Shown one piece after another: positions 26,902-38,522 of a DNA stretch of 64,000 bases (positions are counted from its first letter, which is position 1; every line of letters begins with the position of its first letter). Below the pieces are notes generated by a model that saw only the letters and a program-made list of their open reading frames with translations, did not search any database and had not been told where the DNA came from. Made by a program: the position numbers and the translations under genes. The DNA is from Lactifluus volemus (taxonomy: Eukaryota > Basidiomycota > Agaricomycetes > Russulales > Russulaceae): the NCBI GenBank assembly GCA_022376515.1, contig WTXI01000001.1, forward strand, positions 744,001 through 808,000. Reading direction: 5' to 3'.

Positions 26902-29436
26902 CTACTTAATATTTTCTCGTGATTCAACCTCTGTAGTTGTGTCCGCTGGCATACGTTCGATTTCTCGAGGACGCCATACTATATATTGTCTTGGTGGAGC
27001 TGCAGGCAGTTGCGTTGTCGTATACATAAACGCGTCCTCCGTTGTCACCGCTGGAGCAAATATATAAGTATGAGTAAAAGCACTAGCAGATTTGAGATGT
27101 GAAGGGTACACCCACACGACAAGCGGCTTTTCTCCGTTACGAGGATCACCGACGGAGAAGTGGCCAATGTCGGAATTTGGCTGCGCAAGCACATCACCGT
27201 TTTGGATATCATCGGCCGATCTGCGGACGTCCCAGAAACGAACGCAACCTTTTTGCCATAAACGATAAGCATAGAGGAGAGGTAAGTGATGAAATCGATG
27301 AAAACTCACCATCTGACCCACCGGTGACGATGCCCAACCCCCTACCGCACCAACCGTCTACCCACACAGCATCTACGACCCCCCATTCATCCCCGGCCAT
27401 GCAACAATTATCACCCCAATGCAAGAACCTTCTCAGTGGTTCACGACCCTGCCCCATGAACCGAGTATCATAAACATGTACTTCATCGTCACTCCGGGCA
27501 ACGGCAAGTAACAGACCATCAGGACTGAAGCTGACAGCCGTCACTTCACCTTCCCGAGCTGTAGGTCGGAGATTGGGATAGAAGGAATCCAATCGAACTT
27601 CCTGAACAGCCCGCTGCCCATTCTTTCGGTGAACGTCATATATCCTAACGAAATGGACGCCATCGTGTGCGGCTGTACAAATCGCCAACCTCGCACCTGT
27701 GAGACAATCTGTCGGTTTTTAAGATATGAGAATGGATGAGAAGACCGACCATCTGGGTCCAAGGCCATACCGTCACCACTTTCGCTGGCACTGAACTTAT
27801 ATATACGCCTCCCCTGATCAGGATCAAATGCAAGATGAAACCCACTATAATCATCCGTGCCCTGTGACTCGGAAGATGCGAAAAGTGTGTCTTCAGAGGC
27901 ACCTTGGCCCCAGGCAATGGCACCAACTGAATGCCGCACATTTGGTGGTACAACACGCAGTTCTATAGGGTCTCCAAGTAGACCCTTCTCGGGCCACTGT
28001 GTTTGGTGCACATACACAGAGCTAGAGAGAGAGATGAGAGATGAGACGTCTGCTTTAGTTTCAATCAGAATATACCCATTCATGCAGGTTACCGCTAAGA
28101 GGGAGTCCTTTTCTCGATACACCACATCATGCGGAGCCCTAGGATACTTGTCTAGAGCGTGATAAGTCACCAAGGTTGCATATCAAATAGAACTTACAAT
28201 AACCATTGTTTAGCCTTTTGTGATCTTGCCATAGTTGAACGGTGCAATTGTTGCCAGCTGATGCCATCAAGTGGTCCCTGGTAACGAAGTAAAAATGAAT
28301 ATCGGTGGGACCTCAACTGAGATTCGTACCGATTAGGGTCAAAGTTGACACTATTGACAGTATAGCATTTGCAGCAAGTTGGCTCAGATTGATTCTGAGA
28401 TTCTTCAAAAATACAATGTCCGTGTAGGATGACGCCTATAAGACATTCGTTATTATGATAAGTGAACAATATATGCAATATACTGCTTTTACCCTTGCCG
28501 TCTCGCCAAATCTGTAGAGTTCCCGCGCGATTGTAGGCGTCTGTTGGCTGTGCTGCTCACGTAAAAATAATAAGATGAATAACTTAGGTAGGTTTCGCTT
28601 GGATCAAGCATACCAGCAGACCCTGGGGTATCAGGCTGGCCTCCTAATGTTGCACTGGAGACGGCGATACATCCAGACTGTTGAACGATTCTGTTGATCG
28701 CTTTTGAAATGATAAATCATTAACTTGTGCAAATTTTGATTCAGAAGACGGTCACCTCCTCCTGCCAAATGAAAGCGAGCCGAGATCGGTGCAAACTTGT
28801 GTATCACAAAAGGTTTCACTGTGAGCTGACGTTGCTTTCTCGTGTGAAGCATGCTCTTCTTGTACTTCTGATGTATTTGTGCTGCCTGGAGTACGAGCAG
28901 GTTGAGAAAACTAGACAACAGACTAACGAGAACATTTACTGTCACCCATATAACATCCTTTCGTATTTTCCAAGGTGTGAGGTGGTCTGGCTCCACTGCT
29001 GAGCCATGAATTATCTTCGATATCTTTATGAAAGCTTAGCTCTGTTTATGGTAGTAACATTACGCACGACTTACGTGTTGATCATCTTCAAAGTCACTTG
29101 CTGTTGATCGAGCTGTCAAAGATTCTTTCCTGGCCCGTTTTGGCTGCAAATACTCATCGATCCCAATATACAAACGCAAGAGGTCTGAGTGCGCACTGGT
29201 GGCCTATCATGGTCCGATTCGGAATCAACGTCGATGATATCACGTGGTCGTGTAGCCAGTGACTTGGCGGCAGGTCCATCTATCATTTCAATGTCGGAAT
29301 TGTCATCCACCAAGATTCCGAGAGTACTGTGCAGGAGTACGAGACTGCTGTCACTGGTAGGTGAGTTGCCTTCCACCCAGTGATCATGTTCCGAGTCATT
29401 GACGAAGATGACGTCCGCTTTGTTTTCGTGGGACAT
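26902..29436 (-). CDS. WD40-repeat protein with acidic N-terminus
   Basis: WD40 propeller protein, probably an interaction scaffold; I cannot place it in a named complex. The N-terminus (MSHENKADVIFVNDSEHDHW, ATRPRDIIDVDSESDHD) is acidic and disordered, then a basic segment EYLQPKRARKESL. Propeller blades follow: CIAVSSATLGG, NRAGTLQIWRDGK, VNSVNFDPNRYES, ASAGNNCTVQLWQDHKRL, VTAVSFSPDGLLLAVARSDD, VHVYDTRFMG and GGSDGCVRFWDVRRS. Many short introns are needed in the 5' half. The IIDVD motif could be a SUMO-interacting site. It ends at 26902, convergent with the orphan membrane gene only 71 bp away. Nuclear location is likely from composition but unproven. Confidence 0.75.
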
Positions 29437-29690
29437 GATTGTACGTCAAGAGGAGGGATATCGCTGCGTTCAATCTTGATTTTGGTCGCGCGGCGGAAGA
29501 AGACAAGGGGCAGCCAAGCGGAGGTGGCCGAAATGACACGAGGACACCATGCGACCCGAAGCGTATGGAAACGGTACTCTGATGTATATATATAGGTAAA
29601 GAAATGTGTACATGGAGTACCGTATAGGACTGGTCACATTGAGACAAACCATAGTAGAGTTTGCTAAGCGTTCCTCTTAGGCCCCAATGT

Positions 29691-32603
29691 CTATGGACTC
29701 TTACGCCTTCCGAGTAAGTCTGCTAACTTGGTAGCGGCGACACCGTGTCCTGTGCTTACACTCTGCCTGACGGTACCCTCTGCAGCCTCTTGATCCAAAC
29801 CTTTCCCGTGTAAACGTGTAGACTTGGAATCCCTTATCGTACGTCCACCCCCAAGCACAAGGGAAAACCGCTTTGCAAAACCCTCGCCGTTCCCATTTGC
29901 TCGCGCAGTAACTGGCGTCGTTTGTATCCCCACGGTGGGCAAAGAAAAACGCTTCCGTCGACGGACCGTATCCTCGATACGTGGTGCTGAAGACGTGATA
30001 GGGGCCGCGGTCGAGGAAGGGAGGGATATCGAGGACGGCGCGCCGAAATCGTTGACGCTCGAAGGAGATGAGGGCGAAACATCGGTAGACTCATCCGCCT
30101 GTGAAGAAAAGTGAACAGTACTCGGGCTAGGTGTTTCCTGTAGCTTCGCTCCCTGGAAATTCTCGAGGACCTGAAGAAATGAACTTGGACGTGGAGTAGA
30201 CCCTATTTGAGCCATCGGAAGCAGAGATTCGCCTTGCTCGCGTCTATGTGGCTCACGAGCCTCGACAGTATCATCCACAACATCATCGATGCGCGTGAGG
30301 GCACGTTTTGGCATACTTTGATCGAAAGCCATGAGGAGTGAAGGCGGGCGAGTAGGCGCGAGCGCCGGTGTCGACTGCCAGGAGGGAAAGTTCGATAAGG
30401 TAAATGTTGGCGTCGGGGATATGTTGAGAGACGTAGACGGTGTGATTACAGGGAAAACTGTCTCGTAACATGCATCACATGCGCGGGCAGGTTTTCCAGA
30501 CCCCTTAGTATTTGAATCAAGTACGTAGAAGGTCTGCGGGGAGAAATTTTTAATAGTGTAGGCAGCGCTTCTCTTGGATCCACTTACGCTTCCAGAACAG
30601 CTCGCACAAATACAACGACCGCACAATCTACAGTGATGCCGTCTTCTTCGCCAGCCAAACACCTTTCCGCAGCGCATGCAACTTTCTGTCCTTCCGTCGG
30701 GAATCCAAACAGCGGGTACAAAATGTTCGACCCTACCACGTTTGGGCCGTTTTTGCGCATCCTCTGGTAGGTGTGGTAGAGCCTGCAACGTCCGTCTAAG
30801 ATGGTTTGTGGACGTAGATGACGAAAGTGTAGAGTTTGGGTGAATCACATTCAACGATGCTAGTAGAGCTGTTTTGGCATTACGGATAGCCGTACTCCAT
30901 GCATCACGTTCATCTTCACTCGCTGGAAAATCCGAAAGTCAGAAACTAGAAAGGTGGCCCGGAGTACGACTTACCAGCGTAAACAGCAAATGAACCTTCT
31001 GGGCTCCAGACTTCGAATCTAGACTCTTCTCCCACTTCTGTGGGCGCGGTGACAACTATCTCCAAGTCTACAAGCTCTGCTTTGCCTTTGAATGACCATC
31101 TGTCTTCGCAATTCCCGCTGCTCGCCTGACGTTTCTTAATCTTTGTCGGGCTGACGATACTCCGACTAGACGGGGCGCTCTGGCTGGGCTGGGTAGGTGG
31201 TGCGGGCTGCGAAATGCCAGTGGGCGGGAACACGGGACCGGAATTCCCCGTTTTTGGATGGCTGCGCGGCGCAGACAACTTTGCTCCTTCGCTGCGGCTA
31301 CGCGAACGTGCCATCGTTGGACGTGGGAAGGGTCGAGCCTTGACCCCTTTCCAGTCCCAACGATCAGTAGGCTCGCTATCATCCTTGTCGAGGTTAGCGA
31401 CCCAGAGAAGACAATCCGAGAAAAGAAGGAAGTCGCGTTCTTTCGGAAACGAGCCACGTTCTAATTGTAGGAGAGAGCCGCGTTTGAGAAATGTGCGACC
31501 TGGTGCGATGAGCTGGAATGGCAGATTGGGCGTGTTACGTTGAAGAGCTAGAAGGGCAAGCGTCTGAGCGTGGGCATGAAGAGAGGCATCCAAGGAAGTC
31601 GTGACTAGAAGACGGAAATATGAATTAATGAGACCAAAAGTAGGTCAAAACTTGACGTACTCTTGGAGACGAGGGTGTGAACGGATACGAGCGAGGCATA
31701 CTCAGGGTCTTCTGTGTCAGTGCACTTTATGAGATCCTTAAGAAGAAGAAGATATCTTGGGCAACGCTGGACGATTGTGAGAAGCCAATCTCGTAATTTA
31801 AGTTTTCCGCAACGAGGGTCGGTTTCCTGTCTGGCGACGAACGCAGAAAAGGCCGGATTGGTGTTGAGGAGGGTTGTCAAAGCAGCCAATGATGAGCTGA
31901 AGGACGTAACAAACGGTGTATAGAGAGACAGATATGGGAAATGCGACAAAAGAACTGGAGACAGCGGTGGGGGGGTTAAGGGTAATTGTGCAGATACCTC
32001 GGGGTCAACGGTGGGATGAAGGTGTTCACTGAGCGAGGAGAAGAACGCGCGATGAAGGTTCCAAATATCAATGAAGTTGGAGAATATGGAAGTGAGATTT
32101 GTACGGTCGAGGAGAGACTGCGACGTATCAAGGGCGGCAATAATAGGTGTAAGAAATAACTGATGGATAGATCGTGGTCAACGAACAAGGTCAGACAAGA
32201 GCTAAGAGGTTAAACACACTTCATAAATAAGGTCAAGGCCTTGGACATATGTTCGTTCGGTTTCATAAAATTCTTCAATGATCTTACGCCGCTTTGCGCC
32301 ACGATCTTCATCAGGGGCCCGATAGCCACGTCTCCGAACGCCCTTACGATGGACTTCTATGGACGTTCTCCCAGACCTTGATTTGTTAGTTGGTGAGGAA
32401 AGTGGGGTTGCGGGTGTACCATGTTCTGAGAGGGACTCGAATGAGACGAGGCTAACGACGGACTGTCTATTCAGGTTGAGACTGGGAGGGACGGGAAGAG
32501 ACATGCGACGAAAGGGAAGATGGGTCGCTGATGAAGAGGGTAATTGTGTAGAAGGAAAGTCAGAGGTTGCGGAAGGGAAAGGTACTTTTTGAGGGAAAGA
32601 CAT
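29691..32603 (-). CDS. Rho guanine nucleotide exchange factor, DH-PH-FYVE type
   Basis: Activates a Rho/Cdc42 GTPase at membranes carrying PtdIns3P. Order: a Ser-rich N-terminus; a DH (RhoGEF) domain starting RRKIIEEFYETERTYVQGLDLI (about residue 100), with the core LTIVQRCPRYLLLLKDLIK; a PH domain with a long Ser/Pro insert (FLKRGSLLQLERG ... RFEVWSPEGSFAVYA, DERDAWSTAI); a FYVE-type zinc finger (FVPAVWIPDGRTESCMRC, WRRRRHHCRLCGRCICASCSG, KPARACDAC); and a disordered tail. This matches fungal Fgd-type GEFs. The R(R)HHCR basic motif of the finger is intact. Few introns; the start at 32603 opens a long continuous frame. Divergent from RPL28. Confidence 0.9.
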
Positions 32604-32816
32604 AGATATGGTCTCAGATTATACATACAACATACATACAGTATAGTACGTTTATCGCTTCCGCGCTCACGTTACGCCAGGTTACCCCCCTTACCCCTAC
32701 TTTCTAAATATGGTTTAGTCAAACTCGGCCATCGGCGACTGTACAGTTTCAAGCCACAGCCACAGAAAGTCCTCGTTCAAACCCTTTTTGTTTTGTCTCT
32801 TCCTCAATCCCTCGAT
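32604..32816. promoter_or_regulatory. Divergent promoter of the Rho GEF and RPL28
   Basis: A spacer of 213 bp between two start codons. It contains a TATACATACAACATACATACA-like A/T stretch around 32617-32640 and a pyrimidine-rich run just before the RPL28 ATG (32785-32812), as is usual for ribosomal-protein leaders. No factor site identified. Confidence 0.35.
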
Positions 32817-33721
32817 ATGACATCCGATCTCGAATGGCTCCTCCTCCGCGTACGGGTTATTGTCTTGAATATCCTACTCTGATTAACACTTGAATAGGGA
32901 AACAATTCTTTTGTCGTTAAACGTCTCCCTGAATGTGCCATCTTTTCTAAAGAACCTGTGAGTTCAATCCCCCAAGTTCGTGACATATCGCGGCTCACAA
33001 GCCCGCAGGGAAACCTCACCAATATCCACTCACAAAAGTATTCTGGTCTCGCTAATCCCAAAGTTAGCGTCTTGCACCGTGTTCCCTTTCTCATGGTTGA
33101 CATCCGTTTCGTTATATTAGACCATCGACGTGAGATCTTCGCCCAACGGCATTGCCATTACCCACCGCAAGAAATCTGCATCCCTGCATGCCATTCGCCC
33201 TGCGTATGCCTCCAATACTATTGGCAGCCGGACCGGCCCTCGTCGAGCCCTCGGCATTGCCGCACAACCTGCCAAGCGTGGCTACCGGCCTGACCTCCGT
33301 GCGGTAAGCCTACCACGTCATGCGTCCTATCTATCGTCGATTTCGGGCTCTATCTCCGAAATTCCGCATTCTCGTTAGAACCCACTGGAAACGCCGTCAG
33401 GTGCTATGAAGGATGGGCGTGGACATGTTTGCAAGATAAACCTCTGCTCAGATGGAGCCGATCAAACTCCTCTGAGTTTGTCGTCGTACGCTATCGGGCT
33501 TCGTTCGATATTAGTCGCGAGTGCCCGACGAATTGGCGATGACATTCTACCAATCTCTACCCCCATCCCCATCCCATCCGCCTCTTGAATATTACTTCTT
33601 ACTGATTTCACTTAACCAGGCCACCCTAGCTCGCGTATCTGCCATCATCGCAACACAAAAGGAACCGAAGGCAGACCCGCCAAAGAAACTCCGTGGCAAA
33701 AAGGCGAGGGATTTTGCATAA
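32817..33721 (+). CDS. RPL28: 60S ribosomal protein L28 (eL28)
   Basis: Cytosolic large-subunit protein of the eL28 family. The spliced protein reads MTSDLEWLLLR, NNSFVVKRLPE, FSKEPGNLTNIHSQKYSGLA, TIDVRSSPNGIAITHRKK, GPRRALGIAAQPAKRGYRPD, then ARVSAIIATQKEP and a basic tail to 33721. Length is about 145 residues, normal for the family. There are four introns. The first three are 45-60 nt. The last (33304-33619) is 316 nt, five times longer, and keeps a normal GTAAGC donor and CCAG acceptor. No frame break. The start ATG is unambiguous from the conserved N-terminus. Confidence 0.95.
33304..33619 (+). ncRNA. Candidate snoRNA-like structure in the long last RPL28 intron
   Basis: The intron can fold into two strong hairpins. 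One has a perfect 7-bp stem (CAAACTC 33463-33469 with GAGTTTG 33474-33480). The next has a lower stem 33482-33486/33537-33541, an internal loop, and an upper stem CGGGC 33495-33499 / GCCCG 33523-33527. An ACA triplet at 33542-33544 lies 14 nt below the upper stem, as in H/ACA snoRNAs. AGATAA at 33434-33439 fits the H box (ANANNA), but 41 nt separate it from the ACA hairpin, which is not canonical. Ribosomal-protein introns often host snoRNAs. No target is assigned. Confidence 0.25.
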
Positions 33722-34201
33722 GCACTTGTCCTTTCTCCTTCCTTTCTCTGCCTCGCCACTTTGCATTGTTATCACGCAGTCAATATAATGCATTTCAATC
33801 TACGATAGCGAATGCGATGCAGTTTCTTGTGACTACCTTGGGTGTCAATGCAAGGCATATGTCCTAGCAAGCCTATTTTAGATCTCACGCTGTGCTGAGG
33901 GATGTAGATTTCTTATCTCGCGCTCGCTGTACTGTACGTTTTTGGCCAGAGTCAAGTATTTATGACGTGCTGTTTTCCCTCCAGTGCAACACATATCGAC
34001 TCTGGACATCAAATACTTTACATTAAAGATAAGATGAAACTACGGCCTCGTCCGCGTGCAAAACAAAATTTGTGCCCAAAAGGTGGACATTTCTGTATCC
34101 CTTCTCTGACACCCACCCACAGACGACTAACTTATACCCATCGCAATAGAAGTACATATACCTCTTCCTTACATAAATTTCATCTTAATTTCGATTCGGC
34201 T
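33722..34201. other. Convergent spacer after RPL28
   Basis: These 480 bp lie between the 3' ends of RPL28 and the small basic protein gene. They should hold both 3' UTRs and terminators. An open frame on the plus strand from 33962 lacks protein-like composition and overlaps the opposite-strand gene, so I do not call it. Confidence 0.4.
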
Positions 34202-34692
34202 TTAGATAGCAACCTTGCCTCCTGGTTGAGAGATGCGCGCGTTGATGTTAGACGCTCCGCACTGTTCTCTGCGTTGCCAAGTCTTGTCCGCCCTGTGCTG
34301 AGGGTTCTCACGCAGCTGTCGTTCGTTATCATGGGCACCGTGACTTTTGCGACGTTCCTTCTTGGGTGGCGCTTCCTCGTCACGGCGTGTATGCGCAACA
34401 TTCGGTTCGGTTCCTGGTGCAGCAGGACGAGGATAGTCTGTAGGCTGCCCGGGTGACGCCGGAACGGCTTCGTCACTAGTTTGCAAGTACAAGCATTACG
34501 GTCCACATCAGTCAGATAGAGCGACATGTGCATCATGAGAAACAAACCGACACTTGAAAATTAGGTCGAGCGCGATTAGGAAGTGACAAGCGTCTTCCAC
34601 CGACTCTGACTGGAGGGGGTTTTTTTTTTGTGAGGTTCAGTGACATGAGTGGTATTGTGTGTGACGTACTAGCGGGAGAAGGCTGAGACATG
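34202..34692 (-). CDS. Small basic, disordered protein (hypothetical)
   Basis: A likely three-exon gene. Exon 1 is MSQPSPA, ending in a GTACGT donor. Exon 2 gives RVGGRRLSLPNRARPNF. Exon 3 gives DEAVPASPGQPTDYPRP, APPKKERRKSHG and a Gln/Arg-rich C-terminus. Roughly 120 residues, hydrophilic, with no domain or membrane segment. I do not recognise the family. The second junction is not in phase as read and needs two extra bases or a different splice, so the model is tentative. An in-frame upstream ATG at 34742 is less likely, as it would overlap the probable promoter shared with S-formylglutathione hydrolase. Confidence 0.4.
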
Positions 34693-34803
34693 CTGTTAAG
34701 TGATTCAACGGAGGATGTCCGGGGTAATACTCTCTCGACCAATCGAGTTTATACCCATGACGTCACTCAGCGATCCCGCGGTCTTGCAGCGATCCTCATC
34801 ATC
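34693..34803. promoter_or_regulatory. Compact promoter with CCAAT and CRE sites
   Basis: A spacer of 111 bp, divergent between the small basic protein and S-formylglutathione hydrolase. It holds CCAAT at 34739-34743, a TTTATACC stretch at about 34748-34755 and a perfect CRE palindrome TGACGTCA at 34758-34765. CRE sites are bound by Atf1/CREB-type stress factors in fungi, which would suit a formaldehyde-detoxifying enzyme. Function inferred. Confidence 0.45.
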
Positions 34804-36096
34804 ATGTCTAGGGCAACGCTCGAAAAGGTCTCATCAAATAAGGCTTTTGGGGGTGATCTCGTCAAGTACAAATTTAAAGTAGGTGGGGAATTCTTCTAGC
34901 TGGCGTCGCTTTGAGAGATCGATCTCGATTCGTTAGTCTGCGACTCTTGGTGGTTTAGATGCAAGTTTCAACTTGTTCTTACCTGAAAATTCTGCAAGGA
35001 CAAAAGTTCCAGTCCTCTTCTATCTCGCAGGCTTGACTTGCACGGAAGACACTGGGTACGCCTGGTCTCGCTGCTGCCCAATATGCGACGATGCCTACTA
35101 CCATCGTTCAATTTCTTAGCGCTCATAAGGGAAACTTTTTTGGCCCAGCTGCCAAAGAAGGCATTGCGATCCTCTGTCCTGATACCTCCCCCCGTGGTGC
35201 AGGAATCGAAGGTGAAGATGATGATTGGGATTTCGGTACAGGTATGTTTCCCCGGACTCGGATTTATGGGGATTGGGCCACCATCTTCGATTGGGTTTTT
35301 TAAACAGGGGCTGGTTTCTACGTGGATGCCACCAATCCAAAGTACGCTCGCCATTACAACATGCGCACGCACATCCAATTCGAGATCCCGCAAGTTTTGG
35401 AAATCGCTGGTCTACCGATCGTGAATTTTCAAAGCCTGGCAGTTGTTTTCCCCTTCTCGTGTACTGAATCGACCGTTCCAGGACTTGACACGCGTGTCTA
35501 TCTTTGGCCATAGCATGGGTGGCCATGGAGCATTGTGCGCGTACCTTGCACCAAAGGCGGGACAATACCGCTCCGCATCAGCTTTCGCACCTATTGCAAA
35601 TCCCGTCAATGCGCCGTGGGGGCGGAAAGCTTTTGCCGGATACCTTCAAGGTGGTGTTGAAGAAGCGAAGGAGCAGTATGACGCAACCGAGTTGATTGCC
35701 AGACATTCTGACCCCGTTCACATTCTTATCGACTATGTTCGCATCAATCGCGCTCGTAATTTAGTAGATCACTGACATAAACGTGCGAACAATACAGGGA
35801 ACCAACGACAACTTTTACAAGGCTGGTCAAATTCTTCCAGAGAACTTCCTCAATGCTGCACGTGCGGCAGGTTATGATGAAATGCAAGTGCACATCAGAG
35901 AGCAACCGAATTATGACCATAGCTACTACTTCGTAAGCAAATGATATATCTCAGTAATAAGCCAGCTTAGCATCGTCACCGGGTCAGGTTGCCTCCTTCG
36001 CGGAAGATCATATACAATGTAAGGAAACCCTAACCTTCACGAAAGTATTGATGCGAGCGCACAATTGTAGTCCATGCCAAGTTTTTGAAAGCGTGA
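34804..36096 (+). CDS. S-formylglutathione hydrolase (esterase D family)
   Basis: Hydrolyses S-formylglutathione to formate and glutathione, the second step of glutathione-dependent formaldehyde detoxification. Seen: [60 protein letters not shown], the nucleophile elbow [26 protein letters not shown], the acid-residue region ILID...[11 protein letters not shown] and the catalytic-His block YDHSYYF. It ends in AKFLKA at 36096. The ATG at 34804 starts [12 protein letters not shown]. Introns are short except the first. One break at 34879 is healed by one G at the first donor (giving Asp before [10 protein letters not shown]). About 285 residues, normal for the family. Confidence 0.92.
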
Positions 36097-36251
36097 AAGA
36101 CTCCGGGCGCCCCCCCGCCCTTGTGTTGTTACAAAAGTCACGGAGAAAAGGATTTTGTGTACTTGTTTAAGACATCGCAAGAGCAAGAAGAATCGACGGC
36201 CGTGTAAAGTAGAGGTTCAGAGGACGTCGATAATTAGCCCAGATTCAAGGT

Positions 36252-38216
36252 TCAGTTCAGAGAGACACGATCTCGATAAGCTTGCTCCAGAGCATCGAGG
36301 TCGCAGTAAATCCATGGAGCTTGTAGGGCCATAGCAATTGTTGACCGAGTCTCGTAGTTATACCGTAACAAACCCTTGACAAGCGTGCGGGCTACAAGAT
36401 CGTTAATGTTGCGACAGTAGCGTAGATGGAAAACAATTATGAAGGTAACCAACGACGCACCAGCAGGTAGAGAATTCCAGACGTTCTCGGGAAAGTCGAC
36501 ATATCCATGTACGATCTTCTGCTTTGTTTCGATCTCGCTGCACACGGAGGTTTGCGATGCACCATCGCTGAGACTCCCGTTTGCAGTGAGTGACCTGTGT
36601 CGATCGAAGGGATGACAACCTCTGCTACAATAGGGTCAATCGTGTTTTACGAGGAAGGCCTGCTTACGATAACATGATGTAAAGCACAACTCCGACACTC
36701 CAGCAGTCCGAAGGCATGCCAACGTATTTCAAACCTTTCGCGTCGAGAGCCAGAATTCCCTCAGGGGGTAAATAAGACACTGTGCCACACACGTTCAAGG
36801 TCGACTTCGCTGCCCGAGGGCGGGCCAGTCCGAAATCGGCTAGCTGCACATGAGGGTACGGCCCTGGAGCGCGCAGTAAGATGTTTTCAGGCTAAAAATC
36901 AGTGAGCATGATATCCACAAGTTTGCAAACGATGAGACCTTGACATCTTGTTCGCGCAAGGGACGGGGAAGATTAGTTGACTACATTACGAGCATAACAT
37001 AACAGACATGTCACACCTCTGTGAGAGATTTCCTTCCTGTGAAGGTAATCTAACGCTTTCAGGAGTTGATACATGATGTATTTTGCCTCGCCTTCACAGA
37101 GTCGGCCTTCACTTTCCTCGTGACTCGTGATGTAGGTGAACAGGTCGCCACCAGTGCAGAGTTGAAGAAAAATGTGTCTGGCCATATAGGTGAGTTATGA
37201 TGGGAAATAATATGGTGAGATGGACGAACAGAAAGTATTGATATTCTTCTACAGCAAGGATTCGGTTGATATTCGGCTGATAGAGGGCACATCAACTTGA
37301 GACAAAGGAAACATGGGAGACACATACATGTTGAACGGCGGTGAGTATATCCACTTCTTTCATGAGACTAGAAATTTCTTTCCCACACTTGGCTTTTATG
37401 ATCTTACAGGCGACTTGCTGACGCTTCCGGTAGTCCATAGCCAGATGGACGGTCGCAAAACTCCCACATCCAAGACTATGTGAGGTCACAATGAAGTCTC
37501 CTACTCTCTGATGTTTCTCAAGTAGGTTATCTGGATGCAATGTAGCGTACAGAGAGGACTCAACTTTCTCTGTAGGTTGCGTTGGCGGTGTTGGGTCAAA
37601 AATAGAAGTCTTCTCCCTACAATGTGTCCGTGGGTGCGTGCACTTGAACCCTGCAGGTTGGAGGATTAGCCACTGATTCATACGTGTCATATGAGAAGCA
37701 ATTCCCACTTCGCGAAGACGGAAGCTCAATCACATCGCCGTCCATAAGTAGCACTGACGAGCGCCGTACCTCATACCCATTCAAAGTGAATCCATTCGTA
37801 GAGAGATCCTTTGGAAAGTTCACGAATAGAAAGGATGAGAACGCCTAGATGTACCTGACACGAAACCATGACACCACCGGCGCCGGTTTGTACCCTATGA
37901 TCAACGAAATGGTCCAGGTACGAAGCGAGGGGACCAAGCGCCTACACCTACGCATACAACTTGCAATGAACATTGGAAATGTAGGCATCCGGGATCACAT
38001 AAGTGCTGGAGAAACATTTAGAATCTCCGAGTCGACTAGGCGTACGCACTTACCAGAGGTTTGGGTTCCGTCCAATTATGACAGGTTTATTCACCTCAAG
38101 GAGTAGCACTGAAGACTTTTTAAGATGTCATATTAAGGAATATGGATTCACGCACCTTCCTTCTTCCCATCTATTTTGTCCAAGGAGACAAGTTTTGCGC
38201 ATATATCTTGATCCAT
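36252..38216 (-). CDS. FHA-domain Ser/Thr kinase, Rad53/Chk2-like
   Basis: Checkpoint-type kinase with an N-terminal FHA phosphothreonine-binding domain. FHA: VIIGRNPNL, DLSTNGFTLNGYEV, LLMDGDVIEL. Kinase: LGCGSFATVHLA with VACKIIKA (VAIK lysine), CTGGDLFTYI, LDYLHRKEISHRDVKPEN, ADFGLARP and DCWSVGVVLYIML. The DVK of HRDVKPEN comes from an 8-nt micro-exon (36939-36946). The APE motif reads PPEG. ATG at 38216 (MDQDICAKLVSLDK) precedes the FHA in phase. Middle exons of the FHA (37850-38000) are not fully resolved. It could be Rad53/Cds1-like or the meiotic Mek1 type; the single FHA does not decide. An ACGCGT box lies 243 bp upstream of the start. Confidence 0.85.
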
Positions 38217-38522
38217 TGTTGTAGTGGTTGGCCAAGTGTACTGATAAACGTCGACAAAGTGAAGTGTAGAAGAAACGGAAGTCGCGCGTTGCGCGTAGCT
38301 TATAAACTTCAGCACGGTCATATTCAATCTGCAACCCTTGCGCACCAGCATATCCCCATTACGCTCTCCCAAACACATACCTTCTATAGTCGCAATAACG
38401 GTTGATTAATATTCTCACTTTTCCCCAGAGATTTTTGTAGTGCGTGTAGTACAAGGAAACGCGTCATGTCCAATTTCCGGCCCGATCCGGCCCACTGTGT
38501 GATCTCTGTTCCCTCATTTGCC
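38217..38522. promoter_or_regulatory. Divergent promoter of the FHA kinase and LSG1, with an MluI box
   Basis: The 306-bp spacer contains ACGCGT at 38459-38464, the core of the MluI cell-cycle box that drives G1/S and DNA-damage genes in yeasts. That would suit a checkpoint kinase, but the box lies nearer LSG1. No TATA box is evident. Regulation inferred. Confidence 0.35.

Noticed and set aside
33962..34456. Open frame of 164 codons on the plus strand
   Set aside because: It overlaps the opposite-strand small gene, has no protein-like composition and no conserved motif.
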